DNA of 64,000 nucleotides from the NCBI RefSeq assembly GCF_010974945.1, contig NZ_JAAIVB010000012.1, forward strand, positions 271,343-335,342, in the 5' to 3' direction. The DNA comes from Noviherbaspirillum galbum (GTDB lineage: Bacteria; Pseudomonadota; Gammaproteobacteria; Burkholderiales; Burkholderiaceae_D). Below the pieces are notes generated by a model that worked only from the letters and a program-made list of their open reading frames with translations, was not told the origin of the DNA and did no database searches. Below are positions 19,164-28,532 of the stretch, piece by piece (the stretch's first letter is position 1; each line of letters opens with the position of its first letter). The translations under genes and the position numbers were made by a program.

Positions 19164-19183
19164 TCCGAGGGCAGGAAAGCTTC

Positions 19184-19402
19184 CTAGTGGGCGTGCGCGG
19201 CTGGCGCTTCGACGGGAGGCGTGCCTTCATGGAAGAGCTGCCGTATCTGTTCGCGCAGTTCCGGCGTGTCCTGGTGCTGGTGCACCGTCACCGCATGCTG
19301 AACGGCGGCCTCGATCAATTCCTGGTCATCATCGGCGGCGATCGCGACGGTGCAATGCATGTCACTCGGAAATTCCCTGCAATCGATGTATTTGCGGTTC
19401 AT
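19184..19402 (-). CDS. DUF1059 small protein
   Basis: 72 aa; AAGGAGGGG seven bases before the ATG predicts strong translation. MNRKYIDCREFPSDMHCTVAI, the DDDQELIEAAVQHAV helix and TPELREQIRQLF are the DUF1059 blocks, with two cysteines (Cys8 and Cys17) that are conserved in the family. Cytoplasmic, function unknown. Followed by a His-rich tail (AHAH). Confidence 0.85.
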   Translation of the reverse strand: MNRKYIDCREFPSDMHCTVAIAADDDQELIEAAVQHAVTVHQHQDTPELREQIRQLFHEGTPPVEAPAAHAH

Positions 19403-19582
19403 GATGCCCCTCCTTCGAGAGTCGGCGCCGGGATGCCGGAACGGCGGCAGGCACCTGCCGCGCCAAGAGTGTTATAGGCGCGCGGCGGGCGAGACACAAG
19501 AGGGTTGGCGCGTCGGGACTTGACGCAGATCGAACCGCGGGCCGCATCGCTTCCCCGGAGGAAATCCAGGATGGGAGACGTC

Positions 19583-20011
19583 TCAGGTGGAAATGCTGCT
19601 GGTCTCGAACAGCTGGCAGCCATCGACCTTCCAGCTGCTGTCGTCTTCCTGCTGCATCCAGAAAACCGCTACCCAGACCTTGCCTTCGCTGTCGGTCACC
19701 CGGACGATCTGGATCGGCTCGCCCTCGATGACTTCCGGCCGCATGAAGATGGTGTTGCGGTAGCGGTAGATGGGGTTGTACTGCTCCTTGATGAGGCGCA
19801 GGAAGCGGTCGGCGGAGCCGAGGATCATCCGCTTTTCCGGCGTGGCGAGTTCGAAGGCGCTGTTGGCATCGTCGTTGGCGAATGCTTCGAGCTGGGACTC
19901 GACGACTTCGTGGATCGCAATGGCGTCCGCCGTGGTGATCGCATCCATCGCCCTGCAGAGCGGCGCGGCGAGCGCCGACAGCAATCCGGCCATTACCAGC
20001 AAACGTTTCAT
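19583..20011 (-). CDS. Exported DUF4864-like protein
   Basis: 142 aa from ATG 20011 with GGAGGG upstream. Residues 1-21 form a signal peptide (KR start, hydrophobic core, SALAAPLCRA). The mature part has an NTF2-like pattern: IHEVVESQLEAFANDDANSAFELATPEKR followed by strands FMRPEVIEGEPIQIVRV and WVAVFWMQQEDDSSWKVDGC. This fits DUF4864, a secreted family with unknown role. Neighbour DUF1059 is 180 bp downstream on the same strand. Confidence 0.75.
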   Translation of the reverse strand: MKRLLVMAGLLSALAAPLCRAMDAITTADAIAIHEVVESQLEAFANDDANSAFELATPEKRMILGSADRFLRLIKEQYNPIYRYRNTIFMRPEVIEGEPIQIVRVTDSEGKVWVAVFWMQQEDDSSWKVDGCQLFETSSIST

Positions 20012-20096
20012 GACACCCTCCGAGACGCCAAGCAAACGCCAACATTGCGCTTACTGGAGAGAGTCTGGCGGCGGCCCGGAGTTCACTCGTTCAAGG

Positions 20097-20125
20097 AAAA
20101 CGGGCAGCCTCGCGGCCGCCCGTTT
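20097..20125 (-). terminator. Intrinsic terminator after the DmdC-type dehydrogenase gene
   Basis: Stem 20098-20109 with 20114-20125 (one A-C mismatch, TCGC loop) is followed on the minus strand by a short T-run ending near 20097. It sits 30 bp beyond the stop at 20155. Confidence 0.75.
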
Positions 20126-20154
20126 CACCAAGTGTTGCACTTCGTCAAATCGAC

Positions 20155-21945
20155 CTAGAACTGGTCCTCCGCCAGGGCCAGCACGCCGGCGCTGCCCTCG
20201 ACGATGGCGGTGCGCAGTCCCGGTGCCTGGGTCAGGAAGTAATCGGCAAAGAAGCGCGCCGTGGCGATCTTGGCCGCGTAGAACCTGGCGTCACCCTCCC
20301 CTGCCTTGATCTTGCGTTCGGCCACGAGCGCCGCGCGCGCCATCTGCCAGCCGCCGAGCACGATGCCGGCCATCTTCAGGTAGGTGACGCTGCCGGCGAA
20401 AACGCCCTTGATGTCCGACCGCGAATGCGCGACCACGAAATCCACGACCTCTTCCAGCGACTTCGACGCGGCCGCGAGTTGGTTGCGGATCACCGCCAAA
20501 TCGCCCGACGCATACGCCGACAGTTCTTCCTCGGTGCGTCGCACCTGCGCGAGGATGCCTTTCGCCGTGGCGCCGCCGTCGCGCGCCGTCTTGCGGCCGA
20601 CGAGGTCGTTGGCCTGGATCGCCGTGGTGCCTTCGTAGATCGGGAGGATGCGGGCATCGCGGTAGTACTGCGCCGCGCCGGTCTCCTCGATGAAACCCAT
20701 GCCTCCGTGCACCTGCACGCCGGTGGAGGTGACGTCGATGGACAGTTCGGTAGACCAGCCCTTGACGATGGGCACCATGTATTCGTAGAACGCCTGGTTG
20801 GCCTTGCGCGCGGCGTCGTCGGCGTGGTGATGGGCCGCATCGTAAGCCGCGGCCGTGACGTAGGCCAGCGCGCGGGCGGCCTCGGTCTGGGCGCGCATGG
20901 ACATGAGCATGCGCCGCACGTCCGGATGATGGATGATCGCGACCGGGCCGCTCGATCCGGCGAGGTCGCGCGACTGGACGCGGTCGCGGGCATATTGCAC
21001 GGCCTTCTGGTAGGCGCGTTCCGCCACGCCAACGCCCTGCATGCCGACGGCGAAGCGGGCGGCGTTCATCATGATGAACATGTACTCCAGGCCGCGGTTT
21101 TCTTCGCCCACGAGGGTGCCGATGGCGCCGCCATGGTCGCCGAACTGCAGCACGGCGGTCGGGCTGGCCTTGATGCCGAGCTTGTGCTCGATGGACACGC
21201 AGTGCACGTCGTTGCGCTCGCCCAGCGAGCCATCCTCGTTGACGAGGAACTTCGGCACGACGAAGAGCGAAATGCCCTTGACGCCTTCGGGCGCGTCGGG
21301 CGTCCGTGCCAGCACGAGATGGACGATGTTTTCCGCCATGTCGTGCTCGCCGTAGGTGATGAAAATCTTGGTGCCGAAGACTTTGTACGTGCCGTTGCCT
21401 TGGGGCACGGCGCGGGTGCGCACCAGCGCGAGGTCGGAGCCGGCCTGGGGCTCGGTGAGGTTCATCGTGCCGGTCCACTTGCCCGAGACGAGGTTGCCGA
21501 GGTAGATCCGCTTCTGCTCATCGCTGCCGGCCGTCAGCAGCGCCTCGATGGCGCCGTCGGTCAGCAGGGGGCACAGGGCGAAGGAAAGATTCGCCGAGTT
21601 GAGCATTTCGATGCAGGGGGTCGCCACCAGCTTGGGAAGGCCCTGGCCGCCGAATTCGACGGGGTGCTGCACACCCTGCCAGCCGGCTTCGGCGAAGGCC
21701 TTGTAGGCATCGCGGAAGCCCTTGGTGGTGGTGACGGTGCCATCCTTCCAGAAGCTGGGTTCCTTGTCGCCCGCGACGTTGAGTTCGCCGACCACTTCGC
21801 TGCAGTACTTGGCGTTTTCTTCGAGGACCGCTTCCACGGTTTCGGGGCTGGCGTCTTCGCAGCCAGGCAGGGCATTCACTTCGGACAGGCCGGCCAGTTC
21901 GTTGATCACGAACAGCATGTCCTTCAACGGGGCGACGTAGCTCAT
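20155..21945 (-). CDS. Acyl-CoA dehydrogenase, long form (DmdC-like)
   Basis: 596 aa, longer than classical ACADs because of an N-terminal helical extension and a C-terminal acetyl-CoA-dehydrogenase-type domain from about residue 465. Core motifs: MNLTEPQAGSDLA (FAD/substrate loop, about 157-169), FITYGEHDMAEN, GIKASPTAVLQFGD and the MGFIEETGAAQYYRDARILPIYEGTTAIQ region, whose YEGTTAIQ carries the canonical catalytic Glu. Resembles DmdC (3-methylmercaptopropionyl-CoA dehydrogenase) and the fadE-type proteins common in Burkholderiales. Just downstream of etfBA on the same strand, so its electrons likely go to EtfAB. True acyl substrate not determined. Confidence 0.9.
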   Translation of the reverse strand: MSYVAPLKDMLFVINELAGLSEVNALPGCEDASPETVEAVLEENAKYCSEVVGELNVAGDKEPSFWKDGTVTTTKGFRDAYKAFAEAGWQGVQHPVEFGGQGLPKLVATPCIEMLNSANLSFALCPLLTDGAIEALLTAGSDEQKRIYLGNLVSGKWTGTMNLTEPQAGSDLALVRTRAVPQGNGTYKVFGTKIFITYGEHDMAENIVHLVLARTPDAPEGVKGISLFVVPKFLVNEDGSLGERNDVHCVSIEHKLGIKASPTAVLQFGDHGGAIGTLVGEENRGLEYMFIMMNAARFAVGMQGVGVAERAYQKAVQYARDRVQSRDLAGSSGPVAIIHHPDVRRMLMSMRAQTEAARALAYVTAAAYDAAHHHADDAARKANQAFYEYMVPIVKGWSTELSIDVTSTGVQVHGGMGFIEETGAAQYYRDARILPIYEGTTAIQANDLVGRKTARDGGATAKGILAQVRRTEEELSAYASGDLAVIRNQLAAASKSLEEVVDFVVAHSRSDIKGVFAGSVTYLKMAGIVLGGWQMARAALVAERKIKAGEGDARFYAAKIATARFFADYFLTQAPGLRTAIVEGSAGVLALAEDQF

Positions 21946-22125
21946 CGGGGTCTCCAGATAAGAGAGAGGCAGGAATACCGGGATTGTCCGGCATGATGGA
22001 AGAAATTCCTGTCAGCCTTGCGACAATCCCGGCATGCCCGCCCGGTTTTCTTGACGTATTTACTGCGGCGGGATGGCCTCGTGGCCAACCCTTTGTTGTT
22101 TGCGCGTGAAACCGCGCTCAGGTCA

Positions 22126-23055
22126 TCAGCCCAGCTGGCTGACGAGCTGCGGCACGAGCTCGAACAGGTCGCCGACGATGCCGTAGTCGGCCACCGAGAA
22201 GATCGGCGCTTCCGGATCCTTGTTGATGGCGACGATGGTCTTCGAGTCCTTCATGCCGGCCAGGTGCTGGATCGCACCGGAGATGCCGACCGCGATGTAC
22301 AGCTGCGGAGCAACGATCTTGCCGGTTTGGCCGACCTGCCAGTCGTTGGGCACGAAGCCGGCGTCGACGGCCGCGCGGGACGCGCCCATGGCGGCGCCGA
22401 GCTTGTCGGCCAGCGGTTCGAGGATCTTGAAGTTCTCGCCCGAGCCCATGCCGCGGCCGCCGGAAACGATGATCTTGGCGGCGGTCAGTTCCGGACGGTC
22501 GGACTTGGCCAGCTCGCGGTTGACGAAGGACGACTTGCCGAAGTCAGGCGCGGCGGAAATGGTTTCCACGGCGGCGTTGCCGCTGGCGGCGGCGGCGTCG
22601 AAGCCGGTGGTGCGCACGGTGATGACCTTCACCGGGTCGACCGATTGCACGGTGGCAATCGCGTTGCCGGCGTAAATCGGACGCTCGAAGGTATCGGGCG
22701 AATCGACCTTGATGATCTCGGAGATCTGGCCGACGTCCAGCTTGGCGGCTACGCGCGGCAGGATATTCTTGCCGTAGGCGGTGGCGGGCGCGAGGATGTG
22801 GCTGTAGGCGGAGGCGATCGCCAGCACCTGCTCGGCGACGTTCTCGGCGAGGCCGTCGGCGAAATGCGCGGCGTCGGCCAGCAGCACCTTGGAGACGCCG
22901 GCGATCTTGGACGCGGCTTCGGCGGCGGCGCCGGCATTGTGGCCGGCAACCAGGACATGGACGTCGCCGCCGCACTGGGCGGCCGCGGTGACGGTGTTGA
23001 GGGTGCTTCCCTTGAGCGAAGCGTTGTCGTGTTCAGCAATGACGAGTGCGGTCAT
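22126..23055 (-). CDS. etfA: Electron transfer flavoprotein subunit alpha
   Basis: 309 aa. FAD-binding subunit that collects electrons from acyl-CoA dehydrogenases and hands them to ETF-quinone oxidoreductase. C-terminal FAD motif is clear: [20 protein letters not shown], then [24 protein letters not shown], with SGGRGMG at about 198-204. 24 bp downstream of etfB on the same strand. Confidence 0.96.
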   Translation of the reverse strand: MTALVIAEHDNASLKGSTLNTVTAAAQCGGDVHVLVAGHNAGAAAEAASKIAGVSKVLLADAAHFADGLAENVAEQVLAIASAYSHILAPATAYGKNILPRVAAKLDVGQISEIIKVDSPDTFERPIYAGNAIATVQSVDPVKVITVRTTGFDAAAASGNAAVETISAAPDFGKSSFVNRELAKSDRPELTAAKIIVSGGRGMGSGENFKILEPLADKLGAAMGASRAAVDAGFVPNDWQVGQTGKIVAPQLYIAVGISGAIQHLAGMKDSKTIVAINKDPEAPIFSVADYGIVGDLFELVPQLVSQLG

Positions 23056-23079
23056 GGTGGAAATCCGTATCTGAATGAG

Positions 23080-23829
23080 TTAGATGACTTTGGCTTCGTT
23101 CTTGAGCTTGGAGACCAGCTCGTCGACCGTCTTGACCACGATGCCGGCGGAGCGCTTGGGCGGCTCGGCGACCTTCAGGGTCTTCAGGCGCGGCGTGACG
23201 TCCACGCCCAGGTCGGCCGGCTTGACGTTTTCCAGCGGCTTCTTCTTGGCCTTCATGATGTTAGGCAGCGTGACGTAGCGCGGCTCGTTCAGGCGCAGGT
23301 CGGTGGTGACGATGGCCGGCAGCTGCAGGGCCACGGTTTCCAGGCCGCCGTCGACTTCGCGGGTCACGGTTGCCTTGTCGCCCTCGACGGTGACCTTGGA
23401 GGCGAAGGTGGCTTGCGGCCAGCCCAGCAGCGCGGCAAGCATCTGGCCGGTCTGGTTGCAGTCGTCGTCGATGGCCTGCTTGCCGAGGATGATGAGCTGG
23501 GGCTGTTCCTTGTCGGCCACGGCCTTGAGCAGCTTGGCCACGGCCAGCGGCTGCAGTTCCTCGGCGGTCTCGACCAGGATGCCGCGGTCGGCGCCGATGG
23601 CCATCGCGGTGCGCAGGGTTTCCTGCGACTGGGTCGGGCCGGCGGACACGGCGATGATCTCGGTGACCTTGCCGCCTTCCTTCAGGCGGGTAGCTTCTTC
23701 GACGGCAATTTCATCAAAGGGATTCATCGACATCTTGACGTTCGCGATGTCCACGCCGGTGCCGTCGGACTTGACGCGGACTTTGACGTTGTAGTCCACC
23801 ACGCGCTTGACTGGTACCAAAACTTTCAT
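23080..23829 (-). CDS. etfB: Electron transfer flavoprotein subunit beta
   Basis: 249 aa; AAGGG precedes the ATG. Beta subunit binding AMP and forming the docking face for dehydrogenases. [20 protein letters not shown] start, [16 protein letters not shown] (36-51), the [21 protein letters not shown] loop and the [30 protein letters not shown] segment are all typical. First gene of etfBA with a candidate promoter and a LiuR-like operator in front. Confidence 0.96.
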   Translation of the reverse strand: MKVLVPVKRVVDYNVKVRVKSDGTGVDIANVKMSMNPFDEIAVEEATRLKEGGKVTEIIAVSAGPTQSQETLRTAMAIGADRGILVETAEELQPLAVAKLLKAVADKEQPQLIILGKQAIDDDCNQTGQMLAALLGWPQATFASKVTVEGDKATVTREVDGGLETVALQLPAIVTTDLRLNEPRYVTLPNIMKAKKKPLENVKPADLGVDVTPRLKTLKVAEPPKRSAGIVVKTVDELVSKLKNEAKVI

Positions 23830-23852
23830 AGCTGTGCCCTTGTAAAAAACAA

Positions 23853-23868
23853 TTGACGTTAACGTAAA
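23853..23868. promoter_or_regulatory. Candidate LiuR (MerR-family) operator in front of etfBA
   Basis: The 16-bp near-palindrome TTGACGTTAACGTAAA, containing the perfect palindrome ACGTTAACGT, lies 24 bp upstream of the etfB ATG and just downstream of a -10 box. As I recall, LiuR operators of branched-chain amino acid catabolism genes in proteobacteria have this form and etf genes are known regulon members. Position would block transcription. Confidence 0.55.
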
Positions 23869-23878
23869 CCAAACCGTG

Positions 23879-23884
23879 ATTATA
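23879..23884 (-). promoter_or_regulatory. Perfect -10 box of the etfBA promoter
   Basis: TATAAT on the minus strand (23884-23879), with no good -35 at the proper distance (CTTTCG is the nearest), 50 bp before the etfB start. A weak -35 suggests activator dependence or an intentionally weak promoter. Confidence 0.45.
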
Positions 23885-24049
23885 AAGAGAACTTATCCGT
23901 GCGAAAGAATTTAGCACGACCGTTCGTTTAATTGGATGAGAGTATGCCTCATATTGGGGGCGTTGGTCAAAAAAACCGAGTAGAGAATGTCCTCGGGGAC
24001 CAGGATTGGCGCTGCCCGGACAGCAAAACGGCAAAGGATGGCGTAAACG

Positions 24050-24072
24050 AAAAAACGCGCCATGCGGCGCGT
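24050..24072 (-). terminator. Intrinsic terminator downstream of the TusA-like gene
   Basis: Seven-base stem ACGCGCC (24055-24061) / GGCGCGT (24066-24072), ATGC loop, then six T on the minus strand (24055-24050). It lies 64 bp past the stop of the TusA-like gene and insulates etfBA from it. Confidence 0.85.
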
Positions 24073-24135
24073 CAATGGGGAGGATTCCGGCAGGCATCCC
24101 TTGTTCGGAAGACCAAGCCTTTCCAGCGAGGAATC

Positions 24136-24363
24136 TTATTTTCTCTGCATGAAGAAGGTGAACTCGTCGTTGTCCTGGCTTTGTCCGACGAGGACGTTGC
24201 CGGTCTGGCGGGCGAAGGCCTGGAAATCCCTGACCGAACCGGGATCGGTGGCGATCACCCGGAGGATCTCGCCGGTCGACATGTCGGCCAGGGCTTTCTT
24301 GGCCTTCAGGATGGGCAGCGGACAATTGAGTCCGCGGGCATCCAGGTCTTTGTGAAATTCCAT
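24136..24363 (-). CDS. TusA-family sulfurtransferase
   Basis: 75 aa. Two-layer alpha/beta sulfur carrier with the active-site LNCPLPILKAKKAL motif; Cys14 would carry the persulfide. TGEILRVIATDPGSVRDFQAFAR and the final FTFFMQRK strand fit the family. TusA relays sulfur to tRNA thiolation and other acceptors; many bacteria have several paralogues with different partners, so the exact partner is not fixed. Single gene with its own terminator. Confidence 0.9.
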   Translation of the reverse strand: MEFHKDLDARGLNCPLPILKAKKALADMSTGEILRVIATDPGSVRDFQAFARQTGNVLVGQSQDNDEFTFFMQRK

Positions 24364-24472
24364 GTTCGTCGTTCACTGCCAAAGAGGTGGGAAAAATTCT
24401 ACCCTAAATATGGGAGTGCTTGTGCGACGCAACAAGTTAGTAAGTGGAATTTATTAAGATAGTCAGTCTGGC

Positions 24473-25012
24473 TCAAGACCAGTCAAGGAATTCAACCGGC
24501 AATCCGCGGGCTTCCATCCAGTCGGCGACGGCATAGCCGGTCCCGGCCCGCCAGGGTCGAAGTTTCTCGGGCGCAACGAGCCGGTAATCCACCAGTTCCT
24601 CGGAAAGCCGGATCGTGCCCGAGGCCTTCACGTGGTAGGCGAGGATGACTTCGTTCTTGCGGACGAACTCATAGACGCCGATGAGCGAGACGGCATCGGC
24701 GTCGAGGTTGGTTTCTTCCTTGAGTTCGCGGGCGACGCCCTGCTCCGGCGTTTCGCCGCGCTCCATGAAGCCGGTGATGAGGGCGAACATCTTTTCCGGC
24801 CAGGCGGCATTGCGCGCCAGCAGGATACGGCTTTCACCCGATGCGTGGTCACCGATTTCCACCAGGGCGGCGAGCACCGGCAGCGGGTTGTCCCAGTGCG
24901 TCCAATGGCCGTCGGGGCAGGCAAGGCGAAGCTTGCCGGCCTCTCCGGTGTCGGCGCGCTGCACCAGGGGCGCAGCGCACATCGGGCAATAGCGGTACTG
25001 GAGGGAATCCAA
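24473..25012 (-). CDS. Nudix hydrolase with N-terminal zinc-ribbon-like motif
   Basis: 179 aa from a TTG start with GGGAG eight bases upstream. N-terminal CPMC (residues 9-12) and a later LACPDGHW give three Cys and one His that may bind zinc. Nudix box GFMERGETPEQGVARELKEE then TNLD (about 87-109) keeps the metal-binding Glu residues but has Asn where the consensus Gly stands. Resembles zinc-ribbon Nudix proteins near NudC/NADH pyrophosphatase, yet lacks the NudC SQPWPFP motif. It begins 15 bp after alaS and is probably cotranscribed. Substrate unknown. Confidence 0.83.
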   Translation of the reverse strand: MDSLQYRYCPMCAAPLVQRADTGEAGKLRLACPDGHWTHWDNPLPVLAALVEIGDHASGESRILLARNAAWPEKMFALITGFMERGETPEQGVARELKEETNLDADAVSLIGVYEFVRKNEVILAYHVKASGTIRLSEELVDYRLVAPEKLRPWRAGTGYAVADWMEARGLPVEFLDWS

Positions 25013-25027
25013 GGCCGGCTCCCGTGA

Positions 25028-27655
25028 TCAGGCGCGCTCGCGAACCCAGCCGGCGACGCCTTCCAGCGCCTTCGGCAGGCCGCTCGGATCGGTGCCGCCC
25101 GCCTGGGCCATGTCGGCACGCCCGCCGCCCTTGCCGCCGACCTGCTGCGCGACGAAGTTGACCAGCTCGCCTGCCTTGACCTTGCCGGTCGCATCCTGCG
25201 TGACGCCGGCGATGAGGCTGACCTTGCCTTCGTTGACGGCGGCAAGCACGATCGCCGCGGACTTCAGCTTGTCCTTCAGCTTGTCCATGGTCTCGCGCAG
25301 CGCCGGCACGTCGGCGCCGTTCAGCGTTGCCGCCAGCACCTTGAGGCCATTGATGTCGACCGCCTTGGCGACGAGCTCATCGCCCTGGCTGGAGGCGAGC
25401 TTCGACTTGAGCGTGGCAAGCTCCTTCTCGAGGTTGCGGACCTGGTCCTGGACCTGGGTGATGCGCGCCGACATTTCGGACGGCGTCACCTTGAGGGCGC
25501 TGGCCGCGCGGCTGACGGTCGATTCCAGCGACTGCAGGTAGGCCAGCGCATTGTCGCCGGTGACCGCTTCCACGCGGCGCACGCCGGCGGCCACGCCGCT
25601 TTCCGATACGATCTTGAAAAGGCCGATGTCGCCGGTGCGCTGCACGTGCGTGCCGCCGCAGAGTTCGCGGCTGGAACCGATGTCGAGCACGCGCACGCTG
25701 TCGCCGTATTTCTCGCCGAACAGCATCATCGCGCCGCTCTTCTGCGCCTCGTCGATCGGCATCACGCGCGCCTGGGTCGGATGATTCGACAGGATCTCGG
25801 CATTCACCAGCTCTTCGACCTTGCGGATCTGCTCGGCGGTCATCGGGCCGTTGTGGGCGAAGTCGAAGCGGGTGCGCTCGGCGTTGACGAGCGAGCCCTT
25901 CTGCTGCACGTGCGCGCCCAGCACTTCGCGCAAGGCCTTGTGCATGAGGTGGGTGGCGCTGTGGTTGCGCACCGTCTTCGCGCGCTTCTCGGCGTCGACC
26001 TTGGCATTGACGGCGTCGCCGACCTTCAGCGTTCCCTCGACGATGCGTCCGTGGTGGCCGAACACGTCGGCCTGGATCTTGATCGTGTCTTCCACGAGGA
26101 AACGGGAGACGGCATTGCGCAGCTCGCCGGTGTCGCCGACCTGGCCGCCGCTTTCGGCATAGAACGGGGTGTGGTCGAGCACCACCACCGCGTCGTCGCC
26201 GGACTTCGCTTCCTGGACCGGAGTGCCGTCGACATAGAGGGCGACCACCTGGGCAGTCTCGTGAATGAGCTTTTCATAGCCGTGGAAAGTGGTCGCGCTG
26301 CCGCTGTATTCCAGGCCCTGCGCCATCTTGAACTTGCCGGCTTCGCGCGCGCGCTGGCGCTGCTCGTCGAGCAGCTGGTTGAAGCGCGCCTCGTCCACCG
26401 TCACGCCGCGTTCGCGGCAGACGTCGGCGGTCAGGTCGACCGGGAAGCCATAGGTGTCGTGCAGCTTGAAGGCGGTATCGCCATCGATCTGCTGCGCGCC
26501 GGTCGCCAGGGCGCGCTCGAGGATTTCCATGCCGTTGGCGATGGTGCGGAAGAAGGCTTCCTCCTCCTGCCTGAGCACCTCGGTCACGCGCTGCCCGCTC
26601 TGGCGCAGCTCGGGATAGGCATCGCCCATTTCCTTGACGAGCGCGGGAACCAGCGCGTGGAAGAAGGGCTTGCGCGCGCCCAGCTTGTAGCCGTGGCGGA
26701 TGGCGCGGCGGGCGATGCGGCGCAATACGTAGCCGCGTCCGGCGTTGCTGGGGATGACGCCGTCGACCACGGTGAAGCTGCAGGCGCGGATATGGTCGGC
26801 GATGACCTTCAGCGACGGCGACTCCTTGTCGCAGTCGCCCGCGCCGGCGGCATCGACCGCCTGCTTGGCGGCTGCCAGCAAGTTGACGAAGGTGTCGATT
26901 TCATAATTGCTGTGGACGTGCTGCAGCACGGCGGTGACGCGCTCGAGGCCCATGCCGGTGTCGACGCTGGGCTTGGGCAGCTTGTGCATCACGCCCTGCT
27001 CGTCGCGGTTGAACTGCATGAACACGTTGTTCCAGATCTCGATGTAGCGGTCGCCGTCCTCGTCGGGAGAGCCGGGAGGGCCGCCGGCAATCTCGGGGCC
27101 GTGGTCGTAGAAGATCTCGGTGCAAGGGCCGCAGGGGCCGGTGTCGCCCATCATCCAGAAGTTATCGGAAGCGTAGCGCGCGCCCTTGTTGTCGCCGATG
27201 CGGACGATGCGCTCGGCCGGCACGCCGACCGTCTTGTTCCAGATCTCGTAGGCCTCGTCGTCCTCGGCATACACCGTCACCCAGAGCTTGTCCTTGGGCA
27301 GCTTGAAGACCTCGGTCAGCAGCTCCCAGGCAAACTGGATCGCATCGTGCTTGAAGTAGTCGCCGAAGCTGAAATTGCCCAGCATTTCGAAGAAGGTATG
27401 GTGGCGCGCGGTATAGCCGACGTTTTCCAGGTCGTTGTGCTTGCCGCCGGCACGGATGCACTTCTGCGCGGTGGTCGCGCGCGTATAGGGGCGCTTGTCG
27501 AAGCCGAGGAACACGTCCTTGAACTGGTTCATGCCGGCATTGGTGAACAGCAGCGTCGGATCGTCGCCCGGGACCACCGGGCTGGACGGAACGATGGCAT
27601 GGCCCTTCGATTCGAAGAACTTCAGGAATTTCTCGCGGATTTCAGACGATTTCAT
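25028..27655 (-). CDS. alaS: Alanyl-tRNA synthetase
   Basis: 875 aa, full length. Class II catalytic domain with LKFFESKGH at the start, [44 protein letters not shown] (motif 2), the tRNA-binding region, the editing domain with [17 protein letters not shown] (HxxxH zinc ligands) and [16 protein letters not shown], and the C-terminal [12 protein letters not shown] of the C-Ala domain. Charges tRNA-Ala and edits Ser/Gly errors. Own promoter about 30-60 bp upstream; the zinc-ribbon Nudix gene follows. Confidence 0.98.
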   Translation of the reverse strand: MKSSEIREKFLKFFESKGHAIVPSSPVVPGDDPTLLFTNAGMNQFKDVFLGFDKRPYTRATTAQKCIRAGGKHNDLENVGYTARHHTFFEMLGNFSFGDYFKHDAIQFAWELLTEVFKLPKDKLWVTVYAEDDEAYEIWNKTVGVPAERIVRIGDNKGARYASDNFWMMGDTGPCGPCTEIFYDHGPEIAGGPPGSPDEDGDRYIEIWNNVFMQFNRDEQGVMHKLPKPSVDTGMGLERVTAVLQHVHSNYEIDTFVNLLAAAKQAVDAAGAGDCDKESPSLKVIADHIRACSFTVVDGVIPSNAGRGYVLRRIARRAIRHGYKLGARKPFFHALVPALVKEMGDAYPELRQSGQRVTEVLRQEEEAFFRTIANGMEILERALATGAQQIDGDTAFKLHDTYGFPVDLTADVCRERGVTVDEARFNQLLDEQRQRAREAGKFKMAQGLEYSGSATTFHGYEKLIHETAQVVALYVDGTPVQEAKSGDDAVVVLDHTPFYAESGGQVGDTGELRNAVSRFLVEDTIKIQADVFGHHGRIVEGTLKVGDAVNAKVDAEKRAKTVRNHSATHLMHKALREVLGAHVQQKGSLVNAERTRFDFAHNGPMTAEQIRKVEELVNAEILSNHPTQARVMPIDEAQKSGAMMLFGEKYGDSVRVLDIGSSRELCGGTHVQRTGDIGLFKIVSESGVAAGVRRVEAVTGDNALAYLQSLESTVSRAASALKVTPSEMSARITQVQDQVRNLEKELATLKSKLASSQGDELVAKAVDINGLKVLAATLNGADVPALRETMDKLKDKLKSAAIVLAAVNEGKVSLIAGVTQDATGKVKAGELVNFVAQQVGGKGGGRADMAQAGGTDPSGLPKALEGVAGWVRERA

Positions 27656-27689
27656 GTGCGATCACGGGTGGGTGTGCGATAAACGCCTG

Positions 27690-27717
27690 ATTATACGTGA
27701 TCGGCCCGCCAGGTCAT
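27690..27717 (-). promoter_or_regulatory. Candidate promoter of alaS
   Basis: Minus strand: -35 ATGACC (27717-27712), 16-bp spacer, perfect -10 TATAAT (27695-27690). The start site would leave a leader of about 28 nt before the alaS ATG at 27655. Confidence 0.5.
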
Positions 27718-27743
27718 CAGCCGCTGCGACTTGCCTGGATGGC

Positions 27744-27775
27744 AAAAGCCCCCGGGGCGGAAGCGGTCCGGGGGC
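27744..27775 (-). terminator. Intrinsic terminator of the secreted repeat-protein gene
   Basis: Stem GCCCCCGG (27748-27755) / CCGGGGGC (27768-27775) with a 12-nt loop is followed on the minus strand by TTTT (27747-27744), 64 bp after the stop at 27839. Very stable stem, short U-tract. Confidence 0.65.
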
Positions 27776-27838
27776 AGGAACAAGGGGGATGCGGACCGGT
27801 TCGCCGGCCCTGCGGTCAGCCGCGCAGCTGGACGGGCA

Positions 27839-28423
27839 TCAGCCGTGGTGTTGGGCGTCGTGCTTCTCGCGGTGGATGCGGCGCGACTGGCGGTTTTCGT
27901 TCTTCTGGATGCGGGTCTGCTCGGCGGCGCCCACATGGCCATCGCTGCCGGCGCGGGCTTCCTGGCGCGCGGTGCGGGCCTGGCCGTTCTCGAGCTTCGC
28001 GGCTTCGTGATTGGTCAGGGAGCCGTTGTTCACGCCGGCTGCGATGCGTTTCTGCTGGTTGATGTCGCGCTGCACGTCCGCCTGCATGCGCTGGCTGGAA
28101 GCGGATTGCGGATTGCCGGTCTGGGCGTCATGCTTTTCGGCACGGATGTCGGCGCTGACGCCGTTTTGCATGCGGGTGATGCGGGCCTGTTCGGTGGCGC
28201 TCACCGTGCCGTCGCGCATCGCGCGGGATTCAGCCTTGTCGACGGCGGCTTCGCGACGTTCCAGGCGGGCCGCTTCACGGGTGGTCAGCTGGCCGGACTG
28301 CAGGCCAGATTCGATGCGGGATTGCTGGTTGATGTTGCGGTTGACGTCTTGCTGCGCGTTCTGCGCGAATGCGGGTGCGGCGGCGACGGCAATGAGGAGG
28401 GAAATGGCGCGTACAGTCTTCAT
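27839..28423 (-). CDS. Secreted protein of two internal repeats, function unknown
   Basis: 194 aa from ATG 28423 with GAAAGGAAAG upstream. Residues 1-21 are a signal peptide ending APAFA. The rest is two tandem copies of about 80 residues: QQDVNRNINQQSRIESGLQS... and QADVQRDINQQKRIAAGVNN..., each continuing with REAARLE/HEAAKLE, a long charged helix, a TRMQN/IQKNEN segment and EKHDAQ at its end. Very rich in Gln, Asn, Arg, Ala and probably all helical in the periplasm. Similar unnamed proteins occur widely in Burkholderiales. Own terminator downstream. Role unknown. Confidence 0.8.
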   Translation of the reverse strand: MKTVRAISLLIAVAAAPAFAQNAQQDVNRNINQQSRIESGLQSGQLTTREAARLERREAAVDKAESRAMRDGTVSATEQARITRMQNGVSADIRAEKHDAQTGNPQSASSQRMQADVQRDINQQKRIAAGVNNGSLTNHEAAKLENGQARTARQEARAGSDGHVGAAEQTRIQKNENRQSRRIHREKHDAQHHG

Positions 28424-28532
28424 GATCTTTCCTTTCGTTGTGGTTGGGGGCATGGGACTGACCCATGCCGCCTACAACGCCGGGACTACGGGAGCGCCGA
28501 CAAGGCAAATGTAATCGCTGTAACAGGGCGTG

